Below are positions 12,801-27,800 of a stretch of DNA of 64,000 bases, in pieces. Within the stretch, counting starts at the first letter, position 1, and each line of letters starts with the position of its first letter. A program made the translations under genes and the position numbers. The stretch comes from Fragum whitleyi. Taxonomy: Eukaryota; Mollusca; Bivalvia; Cardiida; Cardiidae. The notes under the pieces were generated by a model, which saw nothing but the letters and a program-made list of their open reading frames with translations, was not told where the DNA came from and ran no database searches. The stretch spans positions 56,597,642 through 56,661,641 of the forward strand of contig OX411544.1 in assembly GCA_948146395.1 (NCBI GenBank). The letters run 5' to 3'.

Positions 12801-15800
12801 CGTGAGCTTGAATGATAGCTAAAAATATTTCAAACAGACAGACAAACAACTGGTGCCATAACATAGTATGACCTTTTGAGTGTAAATTGAAAATGATTTT
12901 ATGCACAACTATATGCCAAACAGTTATTTTGCAAGTTTCAGTTCATTCCAATTGAAAGTGTGGCAAGTTGCTCACAAAAGAAATATAGTGAATTTCAATC
13001 AATTCAAGGGCAGATAATACAAGAAAGACCCAAGCTTTTTGAATTTCTGTAGTCTTGAATCAGGAACTACTTTGAATATGAAAATACATGTATATTTAGT
13101 CCTAAGCACAAATAGACAACCTACAGAGTCATTATGGCAAGTTTCCTTTCATTCTCATCAAAAATATAGGAGAAAATGAGCTGACAAGAAATTTTGTTTT
13201 TCATCAACTCAAGGGCAGATAATCCAAGATAACTCAAGAATGACTAGGGCATTTTGAATTGAAAAGTCTTATGCAAAACAAGGCATCATAAAGAGTAATT
13301 GTGTCTAGTTTCAGCTCATTCCCATTGATAGTTATAGAGGAGTTGCAAATAAAATACAGTGATTTTCATTTAATTCAAGGGCAGATAATTCAAGATTTCT
13401 CAGGAATGACTGGAGCAATTTAATTTCAAAGGTCTTATGCACAACGTGACATCATAGGGAGTAATTGTGTCTAGTTTCAGCTCATTTCCATTGATAGTTT
13501 AGGAGGAGTTGCGCACACAAAAAATAGTGATTTTCGTTAAATTCAAGGGCAGATAATTCAAGATTTCTCAGGAAATTTTGGAGCGATTTGAATTTCAAAG
13601 GTCTTATGCACAACTAGACATCATATGGAGTAATTGTGTCTAGTTTCAGCTCATTCCCATTGATAGTTATAGAGGAGTTGCAAATAAAATACAGTGATTT
13701 TCATTTAATTCAAGGGCAGATAATTCAAGATTTCTCAGGAATGACTGGAGCAATTTGAATTTCAAAGGTCTTATGCACAACTAGACATCATAGGGAGTAA
13801 TTGTGTCTAGTTTCAGCTCATTTCCATTGATAGTTTAGGAGGAGTTGCGCACACAAAAAATAGTGATTTTCGTTAAATTCAAGGGCAGATAATTCAAGAT
13901 TTCTCATGAAATTTTGGAGCGATTTGAATTTCAAAGGTCTTATGCACAACTAGACATCATAGGGAGTAATTGTGTCTAGTTTCAGCTCATTCCCATTGAT
14001 AGTTTACGAGGAGTTGCGCACACAAAAAACAGTGATTTTGATTATATTCAAGGGCAAATAATTCAAGATTTCTCAGGAATGACTGGAGCAATTTGAATTT
14101 CAAAGGTCTTATGCACAACTAGACATCATAGGGAGTAATTGTGTCTAGTTTCAGCTCATTCCCATTGATAGTTTAGGAGGAGTTGTGCACACAAAAAACA
14201 GTGATTTTGATTATATTCAAGGGCAAATAATTCAAGATTTCTCAGGAATGACTGGAGCCATTTGAATTTCAAAGGTCTTATGCAAAACTAGACATCATAG
14301 GGAGTAATTGTGCCAAGTTTCAGCTCATTCCCATTGATAGTTTAGGAGGAGTTGCGCACACAAAAAATTGCTAAGGGACGGACAGACAGATGGACGGACA
14401 ATCAAGGCCATAACATAATACCACCCTTCCGGCGTATAAAAAAGTCAAGCTTACAATTTTATAAGAAGGTAAAATAATTGTTCTCTAAACCGAAAATCTG
14501 TCATTTACAAGTGTCCACCCTGGTCAAAATGCACAGATGACAAAGTCTGTTCAAGATCTACACATTTAACACTTCCCAGATGGCCCTTTTAACAAGACAG
14601 GTTACTAGTAAATTAAATGCCCTAACACCTAAAACAAATTACAGACAAAAGAAAGTAAAATACCGGTAAATTAATAGTTTGTCCTGCACTGCACAATGCT
14701 TCACCCCGATACTGCAAATACTGCACAGTTTTGTAGGTGTATTCTTTGTAGATCTGGATATTTGGCTGTTGCATGTACTGTTCTATCACTGTCAACTCCT
14801 CCTACAAAACAAATATAGATAGAGAGGGTGATTTTGCTTTCAGTCAAAATGAATCAAATAGGGGATAATCCTCTGTTTCAGTGTAAGATGAATTAATGCT
14901 TTGTGGAGTGAACAACAGAAGCTACCTTTTCACAAGTGGCGGAGCAATGAGTGAAAATATAGCTTTGTTGTCACGAAATGAAATGTCAATCTATCGTACC
15001 CGAAAAAACAAATTATCATTCTATTTCTTTAATGCAAAAAATGAGACAAAATTGTAATCGAGAAGGGTTGAAATTGACTGCATCAGGGATTAACTATGGG
15101 CCATTAGGCAGGGGTTGGGGCTCCCATTGGGGTTAAGGGGCATGAACCTTGTGAAGGACTGACGGACCAACAAATGCAAAGCAATGTACCCCCTCTTCTT
15201 CGAAGGGGGCATAATTATTCTCATTTCTGTGAACAAGTGTAATTAATTCATTGTCACCATGATAAAAATGTCTGGTGTCTGTTTAAAGTCAAAATTGCAT
15301 TATTTTTGTGCTATCTGGAATTTAAATGGGCACAAGAGCCATGTCGGACATGGCCACCCCCCGCCGAGAAAGCTTGATAGTAAACTGAAGCCTAATAGAT
15401 TAAGGGTTCTACTTTAAGAAATTAAGCCCCTACAAAATCTAAGTCTTTAAAATAACAAAGGGCAATAACTACAAAATTATACAAGCCAGAGTTATAGTTC
15501 TTGTGCACTGCACTTCTCCTCCATGAGATCTATCCACCCATAAAGTTTCAAGTTAATAGCTTTAATACTTTAGGAGATATGCTCCGGACAAAATCTAAGT
15601 CTTAAAAATAACAAAGGGCAATAACTCCAAAATTATGCAAGCAAGAGTTGTAGTTCTTGTGCACTGCACTTCTCCTCCATAAGATCTATCCACCCATAAA
15701 GTTTCAAGTTGATAGCTATTATACTTTAGGAGATATGCTCTGGACAAAATCTAAGTTTTAAAAATAACACAGGGCAATAACTCCAAAATTATACATGCCA

Positions 15801-18800
15801 GAGTTTTAGTTCTTGTGCACTGTACTTCTCTATAATATCTATCCTCCCATAAAGTTTCAAGTTGATAGCTATTATACCTTAGGAGATATGCTCCGGACAA
15901 AATCTAAGTCTTAAAAATAACAAAGGGCAATAACTCCAAAATTATGCAAGCAAGAGTTGTAGTTCTTGTAAACTACACTTCTCCTCCATGAGATCTATCC
16001 ACCCATAAAGTTTCAAGTTGATAGCTATTATACTTTAGGAGATATGCTCCGGACAAGTTTAGTGACGGAACCTCGGAAGGACGGACGGAGAGAATTACTA
16101 TATCCCCTCGCAGAAAACGGGGGGGTGGGGGTCCCTGCTGTATTACCTTATTTCCCTCAAAGTTGTGGTATTCTTGAGAACAAGGTGAATTTCTCAACAC
16201 CCATTCAACATTTATTTTAGTGTCTTCATCTGTCTTGGGATCGCAGTGTACTGTAACATAAACTAAGTCAATAAATATACGATCCGCATACTACAAACTG
16301 TAGGTGAATTTCTCAACACCCATTCAACATTTATTTTAGTGTCTTCTGACAAACAATTTCTTCTTTTTCCACACTATTTTCTACCCTACTGAATGGTTAT
16401 TTTTCAAATTAAATTCACTTTTAATTTTCGTCTGCAAAGCCTTTGAATTTGGACAGGTCCAAAATTTTGTAAAACAGGAAAGGGTTAAACAATGTTACAG
16501 CATCCCCGGCAATATAATACATGTTCTTTCAATACAGAATCCACTCTTTAAGCCAAGGTTCCAACTCCACTTTGTTCCTAAAGTTTGTAAAGAAACCATT
16601 TAAGTTAGAGCTGTTTGCCTAGTCCAAAGTAAAAGAGTTTACTTACGACAATTCAAAGCTGCAGTGATTGGAATTATCCTATGTCATAGAAAATAATGTA
16701 TAGGAAAATAATTCATTGCTTAAAATTTCTTGTTTTACCACATTTTTCTGAGTATAAAATCACAGTGATGTTAAATGCTACCACTGTTCAGAAAGGCGTA
16801 AATCAAGGTATTTCTTACTGAGAATGGCAGAAAAACCACAGCCTTGGCAGGTAACTGTATTAAAACAGGTTGAAGGGAAAATTCCAGATTATTTCAAGGG
16901 TCAAGTTCAAATACCATGTGTGGGTAGAGAATTTTTTCACATGGAGTCCAGCGAGTTTGTGAGCAAAAGAAGTCACAACTACAGCTTGGACAAAGCTGTA
17001 GTTATGACATCTTGTTCATCCAGAGACCAAATGTTACTTGATTTTTCAGATTTTACAACTTCCAAAGTTATGTTTTTTATGAAACTATGGTGGTCAATAG
17101 ACTCATTAGCCCCCTGTCTCGGACCCTTGATCTACTCATGAATACTTACTCTCAACTGATATAACTGTGTCTTTGTACATGTTCTTCACAAAATATAGGT
17201 ATGGGCTCTGAAACATAGAAATACAGGTATCATATAATAATGATTTACTCCTTCTGATTTATCTAGTACCTAGGGATGGTAACAGTTACCAGTTTTACTA
17301 ATGGAGTACTGGATAACCATTCCCTTCGAGTACTTGGATTTAAATGACAATTTATGATTATTTTTACTTTGAGTGATTTAATATATTGATGCATGTTTAT
17401 TACACCATATCTTCAGTCAAAATTATTGTTGAGATGACATTTGGTCACTGATCCATTTGAAGAAATGGAAAATGTAAAATAGATATGCTAAGTAAGTGTC
17501 ATTTCTTGCTATTTCTTGTTTGTTTATTTCCATTTATTTATTGTCTCTATTGTAGCATATGCCCATATGAGCAATGACCCCAGAAGACTGTTAGTTGTTA
17601 CGCTAGATAATGCAAGGATACATGACAAAACTACTGTTGAGATCCGCCATGTTTCTCTGATGTTCTTGGTGTAAAGCACCTCTCACAGGACCTCGGTTTA
17701 AGGTTTCATCCAAAAGACAATTAGTTTGTTAGTGTGCCAGCATGGGAATCAAACCCATGCGATCAACCTTCAATTGTTTTTAAGTCCAGTGCTCTACTGA
17801 CTGAGCTAATCGGGCTAATAGCTTTTTCTTGACCTTATTTGTTGACTTTATACATCATCTTTGGTTGACCAAACCAAATAACTACAGCACCAATAAGCTC
17901 AAGTAGCCTGGTGTTGGCATGACGGCAAAGCTTTCTGATGGTGTCTACTTCAATCAAAATAACTATTGACACTTGACTGCACTTTTGAAAAAAAAAAATT
18001 GACAGGTAATTTGATAGACAGATGACCAGGTGCTGCATACTTTACGTTTAGATTTGTTTAGCGTTTTAAACACAAGATGAATAATTTGAAAATAATGAGT
18101 AGGTAACAATTTTCTTTTGTTTTTAATTTCTTTCTGATTAGTTGGTTAGAAAAATTGGTAACGGATACTTTGACGTTTAATCAAGTACTCGATTAATCGA
18201 GCAATCGTTCTCATCCCTTCTAGTATCCAAACATTGATGAATAGTCCAAGCGTGGTTGTTTGTTTTCTGTTAACATTTCTGTTCTAATTAGAGCTACAAC
18301 AAGTAGTAATTTTGTACCCTGGTACCCCAGACCTTGTTACCTGCAGATACTGACAATTCAAGCAACCATTATTACTATCCGAACATTTATTTTATCAACT
18401 GAAAGCAATGGCGGATCCAAATTTTCTGTCCAAGCTTGGTTGAGATTACTAATGTGGATTGATTTTCACTACCACATATCAAAAATTTAAACAAGGAGTG
18501 GCATACAATGTTCATTCCATTGACAGTGCTTCTAGCAGTTCATAAACTATGTATCGTTGGGTGCCCTAGTTTCAACCATGCCCTCATAGTTCTTGTTTTC
18601 ATTATTATCTTAAGAAATTTGAATTCAGCATCTAATTTACCAGGGCCGCCATCATAGCGCAGTCGGTAGCACGCTGGACTGTCAATCTAGAGGTCCCGGG
18701 TTCGATCTCCGACAGCGACACTCATTCTTTCTGACTATTTGTCTCTAACCAATTGGTTAATAATCGTAGACCTATGTGAGATAGCAGCTGGAGGCTAAGA

Positions 18801-21800
18801 AAGGATGTGGTGGTTGTACTGGTGAAAGAAATACCAGGAAACCATAGTTAGGTGCTCCAGCCGCCGCGATAAAACTGAACAAGAGCTTCGCAGAGTGGGG
18901 CATATATGCCCGAAGGGGCTTGTCAGTAACGTGAGCTTGAATGATAGCTAGAAAAAATGCAGACAGACAGCCAACTGGTATGACCCTTTGAGTGTAAATT
19001 GAAAATGGTTTTATGCACAACTATACGCTTAACAGCCATTTTGCAAGTTTCAGTTCATTCCAATTCAAAGTGTGACGAGAGGCTCATAAAAGAAATATAG
19101 TGAATTTCAAACAATTCAAGGGCAGATAATACAAGAAAGACCCAAACTTTTTGAATTTCTGAAGTATTAAGTACAACCAAATATCAGGGTTACATTGTGG
19201 CAAGATTCATTTTAATCCAATCAAATTTGTAGGAGTTGTGCACACTCACACAAAAAAAAATCTGAAATTTTAAACTATTTTGTGAAGTAAAGGGCAGATA
19301 AATCAGGAACTACTTTACATGTGAAAAATATTTAGTCCTAAGCACAAATAGACAACCTACAGAGGCTTTGTGGCAAGTTTCCTTTCATTCCCATCCTAAA
19401 TGTAGGAGAAAGTGAGCTGGCAAAAATTTTGTTTTTCATTCAACTCAAGGGCAGATAATTCACGATAACTCAAGAGTGACTGGAGCATTTTGAATTGAAA
19501 AGTTTTATGCACAACTAGACATCATAGAGAGTAAATGTGTCTAGTTTCCACTCAGTGCAATTGATTTTTTTGGAGGAGTTGTTCACAAAAAATAGTGATT
19601 TGCGTTAATTTCAAGGGCAAATAATTCAAGATTTCTCATGAATGACAGGAGCAATTCAAATTTCAAAGGTCTTATGCACAACTAGACATCATAGGGAGTA
19701 ATTGTGTCTTGTTTCAGCTCATTCTGGAGCCATTTGGATTTCTAAGGTCTTATGCACAACTAGACATCATAGAGAGTTATTGTGTCTAGTTTCCTTTCAG
19801 TGCAGTTGGCTTTTTTGGAGGAGTTGTGCTCACAAAAAATAGTGATTTTTGTTAAATTCAAGGGCAGATAATTCAAGATTTCTCAGGAATTACTGGAGCG
19901 ATTTGAATTTAAAAGGTCTTATGCACAACTAGACATCATAGGGAGTAATTGTCTTTAGTTTCAGCTCATTCCCATTGATAGTTAAGGAGGAGTTGCGCAC
20001 ACAAAAAAAAACAGTGATTTTCGTTAAATGCAAGGGCAGATAAATCAAGATTTCTCAGTAATGAGTATTGCGATTTGAATTTCAAAGGTCTTATGCACAT
20101 GACATGATAGAGAGTGTTTTTGCCAAGTTTCAGCTCATTCCCATTGATTATTTAGGAGGCGTTGCGTACACTAAAAACTGCTAACGCAGGGACAGACGGA
20201 CGGACGACCAGGGCTATAACATAATACGAACCTTCAGGCGTATAAAAAATGTTGAAAGCAGCGTAAAAGTCCATTCAATCAATCAACCAATCAACCATTT
20301 TACCATGAAAATTCACTGATTATCATAATATGACATAATTACACTCAGAGCAAGAAAGCTGTACCAAATGAGGTTTAAGGGGGTTGTATCACATATTTTG
20401 ATCCAATGTACAGATTTACCTATTTTTCTTACCTTCAACATTTCTAGAGTAATAGTTCATTGATTTTACATATAAAGCGCATTCAGATAAAAAAAAAATT
20501 GTTTTGCCCATAACTGTTTATCCAATATCATGCATGGACACTTTTAATATTTGCTATAGTATGAGATTTACTAAAACATTATCTGGTGGTCGAAGGTAGG
20601 ACAGTTCAAGATGGCTGGCTTGCCCCGAGGTAGCCTACTTTTGATGCATAAAACCATTAAAATTGAGTTATAAGTCACTTGGTGTATCTGCAAAATTATT
20701 TAAAAGGGGTTGAATTAAAAGAAAGCCTGCAAAAGTTTCAAATTTAATTTCAACAAGCAAATTCGTTGAATTGATATCCCCCGCCGAACAAATTTTCATT
20801 GTCAATGAAGTTAATATCAAACTTAGGTACAGGTTATCTTTTATCTACATCAACCTATAGTTTTCAAGAAATAGCGCGGAAACGAATATCACAATGTATG
20901 TATATGGCTTAAACAGTCAGGGGGCAATAACTCTTAATTTGGCGGTCGAACCGGGTAACCCTGACGATATGCACATGTCCTCTTTGTAGTATATGGCTTA
21001 AACAGTCAGGGGGCAGTAACTCTAAAATTCACAGTCGAACCAGGTAACCCCGACGATATGCGCATGTCCTCATTGTAGTGAAGCTGTGTGCCAAGTTTCA
21101 TTGAAATCGGGTCTATAGTTTTCAAGAAATAGCGCGGAAACGAATATCACTATGTATGTATATGGCTTAAACAGTCAGGGGCAGTAACTCTAAATTCTAC
21201 CGTCGAACCGGGTAACCCCGACGATATGCGCATGTCCTCATTGTAGTGAAGCTGTGTGCCAAGTTTCATTGAAATCGGGTCTATAGTTTTCAAGAAATAG
21301 CGCGGAAACGAATATCACTATGTATGTATATGGCTTAAACAGTCAGGGGCAGTAACTCTGAATTCAACCGTCCAACCAGGTAACCCCGACGATATGCGCA
21401 TGTCCTCATTGTAGTGAAGCTGTGTGCCAAGTTTCATTGAAATCGGGTCTATAGTTTTCAAGAAATAGCGCGGAAACGAATATCACTATGTATATATATG
21501 GCTTAAACAGTCAGGGGCAGTAACTCAAAATTCTACCGTCAAACCAGGTAACCCCGACGATATGCGCATGTCCTCATTGTAGTGAAGCTGTGTGCCAAGT
21601 TTCATTGAAATCGGGTCTATAGTTTTCAAGAAATAGCGCGGAAACGAATATCACTATGTATGTATATGGCTTAAACAGTCAGGGGCAGTATCTCTAAATT
21701 CAACCGTCGAACCGGGTAACCCCGATGATATGCACATGTCCTCATTGTAGTGAAGCTGTGTGCCAAGTTTCATTGAAATCGGGTCTATAGTTTTCAAGAA

Positions 21801-24800
21801 ATAGCGCGGAAACGAATATCACTATGTATGTATATGGCTTAAACAGTCAGGGGCAGTAACTCTAAATTCAACCGTCGAACCAGGTAACCCCGACGAAATG
21901 CGCATGTCCTCATTGTAGTGAAGCTGTGTGCCAAGTTTCATTGAAATCGGGTCTATAGTTTTCAAGAAATAGCGCGGAAACGAATATCACTATGTATGTA
22001 TATGGCTTAAACAGTCAGGGGCAGTAACTCTAAATTCTACCGTCGAACCAGGTAACCCCGACGATATGCGCATGTCCTCATTGTAGTGAAGCTGTGTGCC
22101 AAGTTTCATTGAAATCGGGTCTATAGTTTTCAAGAAATAGCGCGGAATCGAATATCACTATGTATGTATATGGCTTAAACAGTCAGGGGCAGTAACTCTA
22201 AATTCTACCGTCGAACCGGGTAACCCCGACGATATGCGCATGTCCTCATTGTAGTGAAGCTGTGTGCCAAGTTTCATTGTAATCGGGTCTATAGTTTTCA
22301 AGAAATAGCGCGGAAACGAATATCACTATGTATGTATATTGCTTAAACAGTCAGGGGCAGTAACTCTAAATTCAACCGTCGAACCGGGTAACCCCGATGA
22401 TATGCGCATGTCCTCATTGTAGTGAAGCTGTGTGCCCGGACGGACGGAAGGACGGACGGAAGGACGGACGGACGGACATGGCAAAAACAATATCCCCCCC
22501 CCCCCCCCCCCCCCCGAAAAATTTTTTCGGCGGGGGATAACAAAAGTCTGTGTTGCTGAATGAGCTTAGGTGGTCAAATCTGGGTCACTGATGATACATT
22601 TAGGAACCAACTGGTTCTTATAGTTTTCATAAACTTGATCAAACATTTATCTTGTTGACACCATATGATCCCCGTGCAAAGCTTTGTCCGTTTCTATTCT
22701 ATTTGATTTTAGAGAGAATTTGATTAGGTTTTGACAAAAACAAATTTGACAAAACATCAGTCTCTACCAGAATAATTTTTGACCAATTTTCCAATAAAAA
22801 GGAATGATTATAAGGTAATAGGAGCCACATTTTGTGACTGGTCAACTTGGCCCATTTTCAACTCGGCCTAAAATCATTTTATGCCAAAAACATCATCTTG
22901 TTGATTGTTCATTTAAGTCCCAGTCCCACTGCACTTGCGTACAAATGAATTGCGCATATTTCCTTTGTGCGTGATTTGCCAGTGACATGCAAAAATCCCA
23001 CATATTTCACACGTGGAGCACCAGTTTTTGTAAGTGATTGTACATAGATACAGGTTTGTGCGTGATTGCCAGTTCTGAACGCTTCAAATTTTTTTCCACG
23101 CACAACATACCCAATTATGCGCAGTTTGTATGTAGTTTGGACGTGGAAGGTGCGTGATATGTTTGTGTTATATCAGTGTTCCGTCAGCACTTGTGTGTCA
23201 AAAATTGGCTCCACACACGCACATCACTGACGAATCACTGACAGAATACGCACATATTTCTTACAAAACAGGCACAATCCATGTATGTTCCACTGACAAT
23301 CACTCACTAAAAATTACTAACGCACTCAACATGCAAAAATAATGTATGAACTTGTATCAATTGGGTTTGGGCTTATGCGCTGTTATGTGTCAAATGTTAG
23401 TTCTTTGTCAGTGATTGTAAGTGAAACGTGCAGTTGATACACAATTCATCTGTGATTCTGACCATGCACACCTCCACAGAAAATGACCAATTTCTCCACA
23501 AACAATCATGCAAAAACTATTTTAATATGTGATTTATGAGTAATTTATGAGTCATTGGCAACGCAACTGGGCCTTAGGTGCAATTAGTACAAAAAAAATA
23601 TTACTCAATTTTTATTCAGTTGTGAGGAAATTTACATTATTATGCATCGGCCTCAAAAGATGTTGAATTGAATTTTAGGAATCATTCATAGAATCGCACA
23701 TATTCAAACACTGAATAGATATTGTATCACCAAAAACATTAAATGCTATTTTCAAAAAAATAAAGATTAACATAGTAAGGTATTTATAACTACAAAACTT
23801 ATTTACAAATTTTCATGCAATATAGTTCATGTTACTATAGGCTATTGGGGCCAAGTTGACCATGCTGAGTTATTCGATTGCCAAGTTGACTGTTAACCAC
23901 CACATTATACCAATTTTTTTTTGTATCGTACCGTTATTCATCCATATACATTCCATAGACACTCCAAGAATTAGGACACACATAATTATTTCATGAAATA
24001 ATTTATTTTGTGTCTCTTATTTTGTACAATAGCTGTCGGAAATTTATCTATAATTTCAGATACCGATTTTGGCCCTTAAGTAAAGAAGCTACGAATATCG
24101 TAACCGTTCTCAGCGATCATCGGAGGTAAATGTCAACAGATACATGTATATAGGCTTTATTAATAAACGGTAACTGAGAATAGACACATGTTTCGACAAC
24201 AGGTCAATTACCGAAAAGTGACATGATTAGGTTTTCACACTAATGAGGGATATTGGTTGGTTATCTCCCTTGAAATACTCCCAGAGGAAGAGGGGTCCAA
24301 ATCAGTGGTTACCTAAGGTTTGATCCTTATTTTCTTTGCACTGTATTATTTAAAGATAAGCTCTAAATCAAATATTTTGCAATTTATACATAAATTTGAC
24401 GTAAAATAAACATTTATTTTCTTCTTTGCTATTGAAAACTGTATCATAAATACGAATTGCAGAAATAAGTATTTTGTATTTACAAAAATAAAATTCGCAA
24501 CTTCCCCAAAGAAACTATGGATAAGACCCAAGGAAAATTTCTAAAAGGACCACTAACGATTTTGGAACACCTCTGATGTAATCCATAGAGCAAACAAAGG
24601 AGAAAAAGTTCTATAATCCTCAATCTTTTCCCCCTTTGCTTTTCCATTCAAACAATGGCTTCGGCGTGTCAAACGGTATAAAAGTTGTGATATTTCACTC
24701 TGACTGATTAAATACTGTGAACGCGGGAAGCGACCCGAGACAGAACGAAACAAGAAGCCAATGATGGCAGTCTCTCGTAATTACACAGTTTTCATTTAAT

Positions 24801-27800
24801 AGCGGCAACAAAATAATTTTTTCACTTGATAATTGTCTGAAATATTATAATCTATTTATTAAAAAATATGAAAGATTTGTGAAATATTAACCAAAGTAAG
24901 AAAATCCCGGTACTTCATGTTTTATTCCAATAATCCAAAATAAAGTCCGAGATGCTTTCTGGCAAATCCATGAAAAATTAACATTTCATTCTCGTTAAGG
25001 AGTAAAGTATCCAGAACAGTTTATTTTTCAAAGAGGATGAACGGTTGATCAAAGATGTGACACTGGGTGTTCAGCTATTTTATGGGTAGCTTCGAGACTT
25101 GGCATTTAACTGTCACACTTTTAGACCTAGTAAGAAGTCAGACCCTTCCTTTAATGATGATAAAACGACATGCTTAATTTGACTCTGTTGATGGATTTTA
25201 TTTTGGAATACGGGATTATTAATAATAATAATAATTATTATTCATTTTTTTTTCAAAAGGTAGGACTTTATCCAGAAAAATATGTGGCAGATATTGACTA
25301 ATCTTATTCACATTCTTTATTTGAACAGGGGTCGTGTATGAATTATTGATACCGCGATTTTAATTTATAAAGCAAGCTTGATTTATTTCTTGTCAGTTTT
25401 TGTCTTTATTACTTGTCGGTTGATTGTCATGAAGTCATAACAACAGCTTGTTCAGATGCGGTTACAATCTTTTGGTGACAGAGCGGTGATATGCAGGACT
25501 TTAGAATCTTTGAAAACATAGAATAAAACAACATTCCGGGGAATCGGGAATCATCTAATGAGCAATTATAAATCTAATAAATTCAGTTTCTTCGCCCAAA
25601 ATAAATATCAACAAATAACTGAAGTTTAAATATCATCGACAGACAAAAGCTTAAATTATACGGAGCTCAAACACTTAACAAACAGTATCCAGTGTTGGCG
25701 CTTTTACTTTCCGAAATTCACTATTGGTACTTGGTACTTGGTATAGTAGAAACTGTGAGCTCCTTAAGCTCATCTTCTACGTCTCTTCTTTAATTCATAC
25801 AATTAATAATACTTCCGGTGCTAATTTAAAGTTTTACAGACAATGGTAGTATAGTTGGTACGGCTAGTCAAAAATTAGTAGATCTCTTCTGTATCATACT
25901 TCAGGTCTCCCATGTAGATATCATATGATGTTTTAAACTGGAGAACTGATGATGAACACACTATATCATCTGGCAATTTATTCCATTTGTCAATAACTCT
26001 AACACAGAACGAATTTTGTCTAAATGATGAATTCACACGGGGTTTGTCCAGTTTCATACTGTGACCATGGGTTACAGAATCAGCAAATTCAAAGAGTCCA
26101 CTGGCAGATATATTATCAATTTTGTTAAGGATTTTAAAAACTTGGATCATATCCATCCACTTTCTACGCTGTATTGTAGAGTTGTTAAATTTAATGCAGA
26201 TATTCTGTCTTTGTAGGAAAGTGTAGATAACTCTGGTAGAATTTTGGTCATTCTCCTTTGCACATTTTCAATAGAACGTATATCCTTCTTTAGAATGGGG
26301 AACCATATAGTATTACCATAATCCAAGATTGGTCTCACTAATGTCTTATACAGAACTAATAACGATTTTTCATCCAAGTAAGAAAAGGAGCGCTTAATAA
26401 GTCCCACAAGTCTGTTGGCCCGATTAACAACTGTACTTAAATGTTTGTCAAATTTGAGGTCATGTTGAATATGAATACCTAGATCTTTCTAGACTTCCAC
26501 AGATTGTAGCACTTTGACATTCCCTTGTTTGTCAGACATTTCATATTCAAACTTCGGGTTGTCTTTACCTATATGCATCACTTTGCATTTTTCAACATTA
26601 AAGACCATCAACCATTTCACTGTCCAATCACAGAGTTGATCCAGATCGTTTTGAATTGTTTCAAAGTCATTTAGGCACTGTAGTTCTTTATATAACTTTG
26701 CATCATCGGCAAAGAGTTTGCAATAAGACGAAACTTGGAGTGGCAAGTCATTGATGAATAGAATAAAGAGAAGGGGCCCCAGGACACTGCCCTGGGGTAC
26801 CCCACTTGTAACATCCGTCCAATCAGAGGAATGACCATTTATGACTACACGCTGTTTCCTATTTGAAAGGAAATCCTTTATCCATTTCAAAATATTTCCA
26901 GAGATGCCAAGTTTTTCCAATTTCATGACTAGTCTTTTATGCGGAACACAGTCGAATGCTTTACGAAAGTCCAGGAAAATTGAGTCCACTGGGATGTTTG
27001 AGTCAATGTATTTAGACCAGCTGTCAAATACCGTCAAAAGCTGTACTATGCAACCCCTATGCTCTCTAAATCCATACTGGGAATCCGAGAATAAGTTCAT
27101 GTCCTCACAGTGCTTCATAATAGAGCTCTTAACTATACTTTCAAGTAATCTGCATAAGATACTAGTAATACTAATTGGTCTATAATTACAAGATTGAGTC
27201 TTGTCACCACTTTTAAATATGCAAGTCACATTGGCATGTTTCCATACACTGGGTAGTTTGCCTTCGTTCAAAGACTTATTAAAAAGTAAAGTAATTGGAT
27301 ATGACAGACTATCAGCAGTGTCTCTTAAAAATCTGGGATGAAAATTGTCAGGTCCGGTTGATTTACTTATGTTTAAATTTTTCAATAACGACTTAATTTT
27401 TGCTTCTGTTATGACTATATCACAAACTGAGCTGTCTATATCTGGGGTAAACTCTGGAAAGTCTTCATCTTCGTCTTTTGTAAACACTGAGCAGAAGAAA
27501 TTATTAAGTTCATTGGCTTTTTCACTATCTTCTGTAATAAGTTGTCTGTCCTTGCCTTTCAGGTCACTTATGCCGGTTTTAAATTGCGTTTTACTCCGTA
27601 CAAATTTCCAAAACGATTTTGGATTTTCTTTAACCTCCAGGGAGATGTTTCTTTCATAACATTTTTTTGCAAATTTGACACTACGGGTAACCTTATTCCT
27701 GATTTGACAATACTCTAAATAATGAGCTGGGTTTCTCGAATAAGTATATTTCTTCCAGGCTTTATATTTCATATTGACAAAATTAAGGCAGTATTTATCC

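Noticed and set aside
16824..17141. 105-codon plus-strand ORF in TMEM87 intron 2
   Set aside because: No domain or splice signal; it runs through a hairpin (about 16972-17008), and its end overlaps the TMEM87 exon 2 region only by chance.
18653..18730. tRNA-Asp gene
   Set aside because: A and B boxes and a GTC anticodon loop are visible, but acceptor stems do not pair and the same sequence heads several SINE-B copies.
20776..22545. Hammerhead-ribozyme-bearing retrozyme array
   Set aside because: I looked for the CTGATGA/GAAA core in the 168-bp unit on both strands and did not find it.
24346..24753. Two short minus-strand ORFs as an alternative TMEM87 first exon
   Set aside because: No signal peptide followed by the expected W-P-Y pattern, and no phase-0 donor; the exon at 46624-46731 fits much better.
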